Shown: positions 1 to 7,131, numbered from the stretch's first letter. The stretch is 10,464 nt of DNA from Chitinophagales bacterium (GCA_020629595.1 JAHDDA010000067.1:1-10464); one strand, 5' to 3'. Made by a program: numbers and translations. Notes: generated by a model not told the origin, from the letters alone.

Positions 1-62
1 ATTCTAACCCTAAAAAATAAGCAATAAATATTTCATTCAAAATTAACTTACTATTGTTTCTA

Positions 63-70
63 TAAATTTG
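63..70 (+). promoter_or_regulatory. Candidate -7 promoter box for pyruvate carboxylase
   Basis: TAAATTTG at this position matches the Bacteroidota housekeeping -7 consensus TAnnTTTG exactly. It lies 73 bp before the pyc start codon, so it would give a leader of roughly 65 nt. I see no good TTG-type -33 box at the expected distance upstream, and in such AT-rich DNA the motif can occur by chance, so this is a weak call. The rest of the 1-143 leader has no recognisable gene, hairpin or Shine-Dalgarno sequence. Confidence 0.3.
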
Positions 71-143
71 GAATAAGCTTTGTTTTAATAGATAATATTT
101 AACAAAATACATACTATTTTTAAGCACTTCAAAATTTGTAGAA

Positions 144-3100
144 ATGCAACAAACCTTTAAAAAACTTTTAGTCGCCAATCGTGGCGAAATAGCCATAAGA
201 ATTTTACGTGCTTGTACCGAAATGGGTATAAGAACCGTAGCCATTTACACTTGGGAAGACCGATACTCGTTACACCGCTATAAAGCCGATGAAGCCTACC
301 AAGTTGGTGCAGAAAACGATCCGTTGAAACCGTATTTAGCTATTGAAGAAATTATTTTAATTGCAAAACAAAACGGAGTCGATGCTATTCACCCTGGATA
401 TGGTTTTTTATCGGAAAATGTGAACTTTGCTCGCCGTTGTCGTGAAGAAGGCATTACGTTTGTTGGTCCTTCGCCAGAAGTAATGGAACAATTGGGCGAT
501 AAAATTAGAGCCAAAAAAGTGGCTATTGCCGCCAAAGTTCCTATAATTGAAAGCAATAAGAAAAAGCTAACTTCAGCTAAAATTGCCGTAGCCGAAGCCA
601 ACGAAATTGGCTACCCAGTAATGATGAAAGCCGCCGCCGGTGGTGGTGGGCGTGGAATGCGTGTTTGCCGAAACGATGAACAGGTTAAAAAATCGTTTAT
701 AGAATCACGTAGAGAAGCCCAAAATGCCTTTGGCGATGATACCATTTTCTTAGAAAAATTTGTAGAAGACCCAAAACATATTGAAGTTCAAATTATAGGC
801 GATAACGAAGGAAACTTAGTGCATTTGTACGAAAGGGACTGCTCGGTTCAACGCCGTTTTCAGAAAATTGTAGAATTGGCACCAGCTCCTAACTTACCCG
901 AAAAAACAAGAAAACTTTTACATAAGTACGCCCTAAAAATTTGTAAAAAAGTAAATTACAACAATGCAGGTACGGTTGAGTTTTTGGTTGATAAAGACAA
1001 CAACATTTACTTTATTGAAGTAAATCCACGTATTCAGGTAGAACACACCGTAACCGAAGAAATAACAGGTATTGATATTGTTTACACGCAAATTTGCATT
1101 GCGGCAGGCATTCCTTTATCCGAAAGTGATAATTTATATTCACAATCGGCAATTTCTTGTAATGGTTTTGCGGTTCAATGTAGAATTACAACTGAAGACC
1201 CTTTAAATAACTTTAAACCCGATTACGGACGCATTATTGCCTACCGAAACGCAGGCGGTTATGGAATTAGAATTGATGAAGGTTCAACATATCCAGGAAT
1301 GCAAATTTCGCCTTTCTTCGATTCTATGTTGTGTAAAGTCACCGCTTGGGGGCGTGATTTAGAAGATGCAAGCAAACGCCTAAATCGTACTTTAGCAGAA
1401 TACCGTATTCGTGGCGTAAAGGATAATACCCGTTTCTTACAAAATATTTTAGAACATCCCGTTTTTCGTGCTGGCGATGCAAGGGTTTCTTTTATTGAAA
1501 AAAATCCAGATGTTTTTGAATACAAAAAACGCCGAGACAGAGCCACAAAAGCACTAAGGTTTCTAGCCAATGTAAGCGTAAACGGCAACAGTGATGTTGA
1601 TCCTGAATTGATAAACGAAAAAAAAGTTTTTCGTACACCAAAAGTACCTCAATTCGATAGGTTTGCCGAGCATACAAAAGGCACAAAGCAATTGTTGCAC
1701 GAATTGGGAGCAGATGGTTTTTCAAAATGGCTAAAAAAACAAAAGCAAGTACAAATTACAGATACAACTTTCCGAGATGCGCATCAAAGTTTATTGGCAA
1801 CAAGAGTTAGAACTCGTGATTTATTGGCAGTAGCCGAAAGTTATGCTAAAAATCATCCGCAAACCTTTTCAATGGAAGTTTGGGGTGGTGCAACTTTCGA
1901 TGTTGCTATGCGATTTTTGAAAGAATGTCCTTGGAAACGCTTGGATTTACTACGTGAAGCAATGCCCAATGTATTATTGCAAATGTTGTTGCGTGGTTCA
2001 AATGCCATTGGCTATACGGCTTATCCCGATAATTTAATAGAAAAATTTATTGAACAAAGCTGGAACGATGGAAAAGGTGTAGATATTTTCAGAATTTTCG
2101 ACTCGCTGAATTGGGTAGAAAATATGAAAGTGAGCATTAAAACTGTAAGGGAAAGAACTGGTGGTTTAGCTGAGGCTTGTTTGTGTTATTCTGGCGATAT
2201 TTTAGATGAAACGAAAACAAAATATACGCTTCAATATTATCTAGATTTAGCCAAGCAATTAGAAGACGCAGGAGCACACATTTTAGCTATAAAAGATATG
2301 GCTGGTTTGTTAAAACCTTATGCTGCCGAAAAGTTAGTTACAGAACTTAAAAAATCAGTTGATTTACCAATTCATCTACACTCACACGATACTAGTGCCG
2401 CACAATTGGCAACTTATATGAAAGCCGTTGAAGCTGGCGTTGATGTGGTTGATGTTGCTTTGTCCTCAATGTCGGGCTTAACTTCGCAACCCAATTTTAA
2501 TACCTTAATGGCAATGCTAAAAGGTACAAAACGTGATCCTAAATTTGATGTAAATTCATTAGGCGAATTTTCTAATTATTGGGAAGCCATTAGAGAATAT
2601 TACTATCCGTTTGAATCGGGCTTAATGGCAGGAACTGCCGATGTTTACGAACACGAAATTCCTGGCGGACAGTATTCAAACTTAAAACGCCAAGCACGTT
2701 CAATGGGCTTGGCAGACCGTATGCCCGAAGTTGCCAAAACGTATGCAACGGTAAATCAAATGTTTGGTAATTTAGTAAAAGTTACGCCATCTTCAAAAGT
2801 TGTTGGCGATTTGGCTTTATATATGGTTACCAATAATCTTTCAGAAAATGATGTTTATGAACGTGGCGATGCTATTGATTTCCCACAATCAACAAAAAGC
2901 TTTTTTCGTGGAGAATTGGGACAACCTTATGGTGGTTTTCCTAAGAAATTACAAAAAATTGTATTACGAGATGAAAAGCCATTTACCGAACGTGCCAATG
3001 TACATTTAGAACAAGTAGATTTTGATAAGGAATTTACCGAATTTCAAACAGAATTTGAAGAATTGAACACTTTTAGAGATTTCCTTTCTTATAAATTTTA

Positions 3101-3596
3101 CCCAAAAGTTTTCCGTAACTATCAGCAACATTATACGCTTTATGGCGATGTTTCAATTTTGCCAACCAAAGAGTTCTTGTTTGGAATGAAGCAAAACGAA
3201 GAAGCCGTTTATAGTATAGAAGAAGGAAAAAATATTATTGTTCAGTTGGTTTATATTTCAGAACCCAAAGAAGATGGTTTCCGATTCGTAACATTTAAAT
3301 TAAATGGGCAAGACCGAACTTTAAAAGTAAAAGATTTACACGTTCAAACTGAAGATCGTTCGCACCGAAAAGCAGATGCTACCGATGAAAGTGAAATTGG
3401 TTCGCCATTACAAGGTTTATTGAGCAAAATATTTGTAAAAAAAGGTGAAAAAGTAGAAAAAAACCAACCGCTTTTTGTTATTGAAGCTATGAAAATGGAA
3501 ACAACCGTAACCGCACCAGCGGCAGGTGAAATTTCAAGCATTGAATTGGCAGAAGGTGTAATGGTAGAAGCTGAAGATTTGGTGATTTTACTGTAA
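144..3596 (+). CDS. pyc: Pyruvate carboxylase, full-length single-chain (biotin-dependent)
   Basis: This cytoplasmic enzyme makes oxaloacetate from pyruvate, bicarbonate and ATP, refilling the TCA cycle and feeding gluconeogenesis. At 1150 residues it has the usual length of the one-chain form, with all domains in order. The biotin carboxylase domain (about 1-460) carries LLVANRGEIA near the N-terminus, the ATP-binding glycine loop GGGGRGM at 166-172 and EVNPRIQVEH at 292-301. The carboxyltransferase domain starts near 537, with DTTFRDAHQS at 540-549, the KDM motif at 717-719 whose lysine is carbamylated in the family, and metal-ligand histidines in HLHSHD at 744-749. The central PYC/OADA-type region follows. 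The C-terminal biotin carrier domain has AMKM with the biotinyl lysine at 1117. The ATG at 144 gives the standard family N-terminus; its leader is AT-rich without a Shine-Dalgarno, as usual in Bacteroidota. No broken or missing motif was seen. It is transcribed alone, and the next gene is 253 bp away. Confidence 0.97.
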   Translation: MQQTFKKLLVANRGEIAIRILRACTEMGIRTVAIYTWEDRYSLHRYKADEAYQVGAENDPLKPYLAIEEIILIAKQNGVDAIHPGYGFLSENVNFARRCREEGITFVGPSPEVMEQLGDKIRAKKVAIAAKVPIIESNKKKLTSAKIAVAEANEIGYPVMMKAAAGGGGRGMRVCRNDEQVKKSFIESRREAQNAFGDDTIFLEKFVEDPKHIEVQIIGDNEGNLVHLYERDCSVQRRFQKIVELAPAPNLPEKTRKLLHKYALKICKKVNYNNAGTVEFLVDKDNNIYFIEVNPRIQVEHTVTEEITGIDIVYTQICIAAGIPLSESDNLYSQSAISCNGFAVQCRITTEDPLNNFKPDYGRIIAYRNAGGYGIRIDEGSTYPGMQISPFFDSMLCKVTAWGRDLEDASKRLNRTLAEYRIRGVKDNTRFLQNILEHPVFRAGDARVSFIEKNPDVFEYKKRRDRATKALRFLANVSVNGNSDVDPELINEKKVFRTPKVPQFDRFAEHTKGTKQLLHELGADGFSKWLKKQKQVQITDTTFRDAHQSLLATRVRTRDLLAVAESYAKNHPQTFSMEVWGGATFDVAMRFLKECPWKRLDLLREAMPNVLLQMLLRGSNAIGYTAYPDNLIEKFIEQSWNDGKGVDIFRIFDSLNWVENMKVSIKTVRERTGGLAEACLCYSGDILDETKTKYTLQYYLDLAKQLEDAGAHILAIKDMAGLLKPYAAEKLVTELKKSVDLPIHLHSHDTSAAQLATYMKAVEAGVDVVDVALSSMSGLTSQPNFNTLMAMLKGTKRDPKFDVNSLGEFSNYWEAIREYYYPFESGLMAGTADVYEHEIPGGQYSNLKRQARSMGLADRMPEVAKTYATVNQMFGNLVKVTPSSKVVGDLALYMVTNNLSENDVYERGDAIDFPQSTKSFFRGELGQPYGGFPKKLQKIVLRDEKPFTERANVHLEQVDFDKEFTEFQTEFEELNTFRDFLSYKFYPKVFRNYQQHYTLYGDVSILPTKEFLFGMKQNEEAVYSIEEGKNIIVQLVYISEPKEDGFRFVTFKLNGQDRTLKVKDLHVQTEDRSHRKADATDESEIGSPLQGLLSKIFVKKGEKVEKNQPLFVIEAMKMETTVTAPAAGEISSIELAEGVMVEAEDLVILL

Positions 3597-3600
3597 GCAA

Positions 3601-3743
3601 AAGGCAATGATTCAAATGTAGGGCGAGTGCATTTCAAAACTACCAGAACTTAGTTTTTTTGGTCAGAGACACAAAAAAGGGATAATTTCCTCCGTTGTGT
3701 CTATGACTAGAACGCATAGTTCAACGGTAGATTACTTGCCCTA
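3601..3743. repeat. Long imperfect palindrome, MITE-like or structured intergenic repeat
   Basis: Arms pair from outside in. TAGGGCGAGT (3619-3628) pairs with ACTTGCCCTA (3734-3743); CTACC (3640-3644) with GGTAG (3726-3730); GAACT (3646-3650) with AGTTC (3718-3722); GGTCA (3661-3665) with TGACT (3704-3708), with one G-U pair; AGACACAA (3667-3674) with TTGTGTCT (3695-3702); and AGGGA with TTCCT around a TAAT loop at the apex. The segment 3601-3620 is included because it resembles, in inverted orientation, the outer end of the related element near 7483-7500. No transposase gene and no clear target-site duplication are visible. It could be a non-autonomous mobile element, a structured RNA or a terminator for pyc; the sequence does not decide between these. 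Confidence 0.6.
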
Positions 3744-3819
3744 AAAAAGTTTTTTTGTCAGAAAAGCAATATTTTATCGTATTACAATTTAATAAAAACA
3801 TATAATATGATTAAAAAGT

Positions 3820-3845
3820 CGTAATTTTAATATTAGAGAATTACG
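3820..3845. promoter_or_regulatory. Inverted repeat just upstream of the TPR-like gene
   Basis: CGTAATT at 3820-3826 is repeated in inverted form as AATTACG at 3839-3845, with a 12-nt spacer, and ends 4 nt before the ATG at 3850. It could be a protein operator or an RNA hairpin covering the translation start region. It is only 7 bp per arm in AT-rich DNA, so chance is a real alternative. The surrounding stretch 3744-3849 shows no gene and no convincing -7 box. Confidence 0.3.
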
Positions 3846-3849
3846 TTTA

Positions 3850-5133
3850 ATGAGGGTAAATAAGTTAAAAACAGAAAAAAAGCTAAAATTAACAGCGGAA
3901 CAAAGAAGTTTGTGGTTGCTCTATGATGAAGAAGAAAACATTGAGCAAAAATTACAAATAGCAACTGATTTAGCCAATAAATATATACATAACAATTACC
4001 TTTTTTCCATTAAAGTTTGCAAAAATGCTTTAGAAATTGCTAGACAAAACCACTTTAATAAACAAGCAACTTTATTCATTCTTAAAATAGCTGAAATTTA
4101 TAACACCCACAATAAAACAAAGGAAGCTATTAACTATATGGAAGATACCATTTTAGAATATTATAATGGTAAATTAAGTGTAGAAGCCCACAGCGTTTTG
4201 CATGGTTTGGCTCAGACTTATCAAAATAATGGGCAGATTGTTGCAGCATTTACTACTTTTATTGAGGCTATTAAAGAAGCATTTAGAGCAAGGCATAATT
4301 TTGATGGAGCAAATATAGTAGTTAACTTAGCAATTACAACTAGCCTAACGGGTAACAATAAATTAGCCTATCAATTGTTCAGTTTATCAGAAAAGTTTTA
4401 CAATGAATATGCTATTGAAAATAAACTGGAAGAAATTACAAAAGAAAAGTTTGCACAAAATAGACTTTTTTATCAAAACCAATCTTTTAATTATTGTAAT
4501 ATTATTAATGTTTGCTTACTAGCAAATTTTCAAGAAGTTTTAGAAGAGTTTGCATATAAAAATAAGTTAGAAAAGGTAGAAATTATAAATAAAAAATATC
4601 TAAAAAGTGCATTTTTTGATGCGGTAATTTATGCACTTAAACATAGTATTTGTAAAAAAAATAATGACTTTGATAAAGCCGATTTTTATTTAAAAGAAGC
4701 TAAAAGCACCTTTGATAAAATTGAAGGTGTAAATACTATGGCTATTTTATCGGAATCAATAGCCAAGTACAACTTTTTGAAAGGAAACGTTAAAGAAGCT
4801 ATTCAAATACTATACAAATATTTTGGAGGTTCAAACTATCAGAATATTGATATGAACAAAACAATTGATTTAAAAATTTTCAAAGACTTAATTCATTACT
4901 TAATTGTAGCACAAAAAGAAGCAGCAGCAATTTTTATACTTGAAAAACTTATTAAAAGTGCCGAAGCCAATAAAAACAGACTTCATTTAGCCTATTTTGC
5001 CTATCATAAATTAGCCGAAATAAACGCTGATTTAATAGACGAAAACAAGTTTTTAAAATGCGTAAATGACTATAAAGAATTTTACAAACCTATTTTAGAG
5101 TTTGATATAAAAAGTATAGAAAAGCTCTATTGA
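3850..5133 (+). CDS. TPR-like helical-repeat protein of unknown function
   Basis: I do not recognise a specific family. The 427-residue protein has no signal peptide or membrane segment, so it is probably cytoplasmic. It is rich in Lys, Asn, Ile, Ala and Tyr and reads as successive amphipathic helix pairs with TPR-like spacing. The best candidates are about 33-66, 72-104, 112-146 (HSVLHGLAQTY then VAAFTTFIEAIKEA) and 152-184, with further pairs around 250-330. Such scaffolds usually bind proteins or peptides, and in Bacteroidota they are often the sensory part of proteins ending in HTH, kinase or cyclase domains. Here no output domain follows; the chain ends in an ordinary helix. The ATG at 3850 is the only usable start, because an in-frame stop lies at 3808-3810 with no ATG between. 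It converges on the DUF4294 gene. Its base composition looks more AT-rich than pyc. A partner or substrate cannot be inferred. Confidence 0.8.
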   Translation: MRVNKLKTEKKLKLTAEQRSLWLLYDEEENIEQKLQIATDLANKYIHNNYLFSIKVCKNALEIARQNHFNKQATLFILKIAEIYNTHNKTKEAINYMEDTILEYYNGKLSVEAHSVLHGLAQTYQNNGQIVAAFTTFIEAIKEAFRARHNFDGANIVVNLAITTSLTGNNKLAYQLFSLSEKFYNEYAIENKLEEITKEKFAQNRLFYQNQSFNYCNIINVCLLANFQEVLEEFAYKNKLEKVEIINKKYLKSAFFDAVIYALKHSICKKNNDFDKADFYLKEAKSTFDKIEGVNTMAILSESIAKYNFLKGNVKEAIQILYKYFGGSNYQNIDMNKTIDLKIFKDLIHYLIVAQKEAAAIFILEKLIKSAEANKNRLHLAYFAYHKLAEINADLIDENKFLKCVNDYKEFYKPILEFDIKSIEKLY

Positions 5134-5135
5134 TT

Positions 5136-5272
5136 AACCCAAGTTGTGATGTACTTAGTAGGGACACCGATTTATCGTGTCCAATGATGCGATAACAGTG
5201 CGACTGCCGATGCCATCACTACAAAAAATGCCATATTTTAGGACTGATATTTTATACATCGCAACTTGAGTT
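5136..5272. repeat. Long inverted repeat filling the convergent intergenic gap
   Basis: The left arm AACCCAAGTTGTGATGTA (5136-5153) pairs with TACATCGCAACTTGAGTT (5255-5272). Of 18 positions, 16 are Watson-Crick, one is G-U and one is a mismatch. The arms abut the stop codons of the two converging genes (5131-5133 on + and 5275-5277 on -). A transcript from either side would form the same cruciform-like fold, so it could act as a bidirectional 3'-end structure. The arms enclose a smaller repeat unit listed separately. No U-tract directly follows the arms, so a classical intrinsic terminator is not shown. Confidence 0.6.
5158..5222. repeat. GTAG...CTAC-bounded small palindromic repeat unit
   Basis: The unit begins GTAGGGA (5158-5164) and ends TCACTAC (5216-5222), imperfect terminal inverted repeats agreeing at 6 of 7 positions. 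Inside are a strong hairpin, GGACA (5162-5166) pairing with TGTCC (5178-5182) plus CGAT (5168-5171) against ATCG (5174-5177), and a second weaker one, TGATG (5185-5189) against CATCA (5214-5218) with CAGT/ACTG inside. It is more GC-rich than its surroundings. From memory, GTAGGGACACG-type palindromes recur in intergenic regions of Bacteroidota and cyanobacteria; this needs a genome search. Only one copy is in the window. Confidence 0.5.
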
Positions 5273-5274
5273 GA

Positions 5275-5961
5275 TTAGTCAAAAATATCGAAAGCCTGAT
5301 TTAGCTCCTCACCATTGGCTTCAATACTTTTGATAATAATTTCTAAATCTTCTTTTTCTTGAGCATTATAACCATCTTTAAGGTTGTAGCCAAAGCGTTT
5401 ACCAATTTTCTGATAGAAAAAAGCCGTAACTGGGTTTTTTAATTCCTTAATAATATCAAACATATTTCTACCCGTTTCTCTTTCAATTAAATCAACTAAA
5501 ATACGCCCTTCACTCATTGTAAGATTTATCAAATCTTCTTTAAAACGGTCGTTTAGTTCTTTTTCTAATTGTTTTTTATACTTTTTACGTCCTCGGCGTT
5601 TAGCAATTGCCTCAGTTTCAATTTCAATTTTCTCCATTAACTCAATGGCTTTTCTAGCATAAGGATAAACTTTCATTACCTTACGCTTTTTACTTTCAAA
5701 CTTTCTTCTTTCAGCATCATTGGCAAAGTGGCGAGAAACCACGTGAAAATCGGGTTGATAAACAACAGGAATGGTGTCGCCATCAATTACTTCTTGAAAC
5801 AAAATAGTGCCATCGGTTAAAGTATCTCTACTTAAAATTAAAACCTCATCGTTTGTAGGCGTAACATTCATTAAAGAATCCATTTTTTCAGGATCAGCAA
5901 TTTGTGCAAAAGCCCAAAAGGGAAGAAAAAATACTATATTTAGAAATAATAAAATTCTCAT
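5275..5961 (-). CDS. Exported DUF4294 family protein
   Basis: A 228-residue protein with an N-terminal signal peptide: a hydrophobic stretch from residue 3 to 18 and a likely cleavage after AFA at residue 19, giving a mature N-terminus at Gln20. There is no lipobox cysteine, so a soluble periplasmic location is inferred. The conserved part runs from about 50 to 205. It includes a GDTIP segment (61-65), a YPYA motif (99-102), a strongly basic helix (about 121-135), RETGR (161-165) and FFYQKIGKRFGYNLKDGY (181-198). This pattern matches the DUF4294 family of Bacteroidota, whose biochemical function is not established. It is transcribed divergently from the DNA methyltransferase and converges on the TPR-like gene, so it is monocistronic here. 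The start at 5961 is supported by the well-placed signal peptide. Confidence 0.88.
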   Translation of the reverse strand: MRILLFLNIVFFLPFWAFAQIADPEKMDSLMNVTPTNDEVLILSRDTLTDGTILFQEVIDGDTIPVVYQPDFHVVSRHFANDAERRKFESKKRKVMKVYPYARKAIELMEKIEIETEAIAKRRGRKKYKKQLEKELNDRFKEDLINLTMSEGRILVDLIERETGRNMFDIIKELKNPVTAFFYQKIGKRFGYNLKDGYNAQEKEDLEIIIKSIEANGEELNQAFDIFD

Positions 5962-5987
5962 AAAGCGATTTTACTGTATTGACTACG

Positions 5988-5995
5988 CAAATTTA
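5988..5995 (-). promoter_or_regulatory. Candidate -7 promoter box for the DUF4294 gene
   Basis: On the minus strand this reads TAAATTTG, a perfect match to TAnnTTTG, 26 bp before the start codon at 5961. It sits within the 103-bp divergent region (5962-6064), where a promoter is required. The -33 box is not clear; a TTG lies only about 13 nt further upstream. Confidence 0.45.
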
Positions 5996-6050
5996 CTTGG
6001 TTTAAATACAATGTGTTTATTTATGAAAACTTAGCAGAAAACTTTTTTTG

Positions 6051-6058
6051 TATCTTTA
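6051..6058 (+). promoter_or_regulatory. Candidate -7 promoter box for the methyltransferase gene
   Basis: TATCTTTA differs from TAnnTTTG only at the last base and follows a run of seven T. It ends 6 bp before the ATG at 6065, so the transcript would be leaderless or nearly so if this box is used. A good -33 box is not seen. Together with the opposite-strand box at 5988-5995 it would make this a compact divergent promoter. Confidence 0.35.
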
Positions 6059-6064
6059 CAACCA

Positions 6065-7120
6065 ATGAAAACCATACATAAAGTTATTCTTGGAAATGCC
6101 TCAAAAATGGAGGCAGTTAACAATGAATCGGTTGACTTAATTGTTACCTCACCACCATATCCAATGATTGAAATGTGGGATGAAATGATGATTGAGCAAG
6201 ATGCATCTATTCATAACCTATTAGAAAATGGCGAAGGAAATCTGGCATTTGAAAAAATGCATTTGTTATTAGATACAGTTTGGGAAGAATGTAGTAGAGT
6301 TTTAAAAGTTGGCGGTTTAGCCTGTATAAATATTGGCGATGCTACTAGAACCTTAAATAATCAGTTTCAACTTTACCCCAACCATACACGTATTATTCAA
6401 AAATTTTTAACATTAGGTTTTGGTAATTTACCAAATATTTTATGGCGAAAAGCCACGAATGCACCTAATAAATTTATGGGTTCGGGTATGTATCCACCTG
6501 GGGCGTATGTAACTTTAGAACACGAATTTATTTTGGTTTTTAGAAAAGGAGGAAAACGCATTTTTAAAACTGAAATTGAGAAAAAAAATAGGCGAGAAAG
6601 TGCCTACTTTTGGGAAGAACGCAACCAATGGTTTTCTGATATGTGGGATTTAAGAGGTACTCGCCAAACTATAGCCGATCCCAAAACACGTAAACGTTCT
6701 GCGGCTTATCCCATTGAGTTGCCTTACCGATTAATTAATATGTTTTCTGTAAAAGGAGATACCATTTTAGATCCATTTTTGGGAACAGGAACAACTACTT
6801 TAGCAGCAATAGCTAGTAAAAGAAACAGCATTGGTATTGAAATGGATAAAACACTTTACCCAACTATTGATAAAAACTTAATTTTTAGTAGTAGCTTTTT
6901 AAATGAAATAGTAAAAAAACGACTAAAAAGCCATAAAGATTTTGTAAAAAAACGCCAATCCGAAAAAGGAAAAGATGCTTTTAAATACCAAAACGAAACA
7001 CACAATTTTCCTGTGATAACTAGACAAGAAACACTAGCTAAATTTGACATTGTAAAAAAAATTACTAAAGAAAGTGATTTTATTTATTCATCAGAATATG
7101 AACAGTTAGAAAATTTATAA
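6065..7120 (+). CDS. Site-specific DNA methyltransferase, beta class, probably N4-cytosine, solitary
   Basis: A 351-residue SAM-dependent DNA methyltransferase. The catalytic motif IV TSPPYP is at 28-33, directly followed by MIEMWDE. The SAM-binding motif I, DPFLGTG, is at 236-242, followed by TTTLAA and an IGIEMD acidic-loop motif near 256-261. Catalytic motif before SAM motif is the beta-class order, and a TSPPY signature rather than DPPY points to N4-methylcytosine, although N6-adenine activity is not excluded. The region between (about 100-205, with NQWFSDMWDLRGTRQT) should include target recognition. The C-terminal 90 residues are lysine-rich and less conserved-looking. No restriction endonuclease, specificity subunit or mobility gene lies next to it, so it appears to be an orphan methylase for regulation, protection or a lost system. 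The SPPYPMIEMWD stretch reminds me of CTAG-type m4C methylases, from memory only. It is divergent from DUF4294. Confidence 0.9.
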   Translation: MKTIHKVILGNASKMEAVNNESVDLIVTSPPYPMIEMWDEMMIEQDASIHNLLENGEGNLAFEKMHLLLDTVWEECSRVLKVGGLACINIGDATRTLNNQFQLYPNHTRIIQKFLTLGFGNLPNILWRKATNAPNKFMGSGMYPPGAYVTLEHEFILVFRKGGKRIFKTEIEKKNRRESAYFWEERNQWFSDMWDLRGTRQTIADPKTRKRSAAYPIELPYRLINMFSVKGDTILDPFLGTGTTTLAAIASKRNSIGIEMDKTLYPTIDKNLIFSSSFLNEIVKKRLKSHKDFVKKRQSEKGKDAFKYQNETHNFPVITRQETLAKFDIVKKITKESDFIYSSEYEQLENL

Positions 7121-7131
7121 CTCAAATTTTC
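7109..7131 (+). terminator. AU-rich hairpin over the methyltransferase stop codon
   Basis: GAAAATTT (7109-7116) and AAATTTTC (7124-7131) form a perfect 8-bp inverted repeat with a 7-nt loop that contains the TAA stop at 7118-7120. It may help define the 3' end of the transcript. It is nearly all A-U and lacks a following U-tract, so a canonical rho-independent terminator is not supported. Confidence 0.3.

Noticed and set aside
389..601. Minus-strand open frame inside pyruvate carboxylase
   Set aside because: It lies wholly within the strongly supported pyc gene and its translation resembles no protein; it is a shadow of the coding strand.
1259..1725. Two overlapping minus-strand open frames inside pyruvate carboxylase
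   Set aside because: Both are antisense to the conserved biotin carboxylase and linker coding sequence and have no recognisable motifs.
2800..3009. Plus-strand open frame in another frame of pyruvate carboxylase
   Set aside because: It is an out-of-frame reading of the conserved central domain.
3711..3745. tRNA-like D-arm (ATAGTTCAACGGTAGA) suggesting a tRNA gene or fragment
   Set aside because: The D-stem does not close properly, there is no anticodon stem, and no T-arm GGTTCGAAT-type sequence or matching acceptor stem follows. The segment is better explained as an arm of the palindrome.
3597..3849. CRISPR array
   Set aside because: The repeats here are inverted arms of a palindrome, not regularly spaced direct repeats, and no cas gene is present in the window.
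5807..6034. Plus-strand open frame of 75 codons across the start of the DUF4294 gene
   Set aside because: It is antisense to the signal peptide region of a real gene and covers the divergent promoter; the translation has no recognisable features.
3850..7120. Defence island formed by the TPR-like protein, DUF4294 protein and methyltransferase
   Set aside because: The genes are in three orientations with separate promoters, DUF4294 is a common exported Bacteroidota protein, and no nuclease, helicase or other effector is present.
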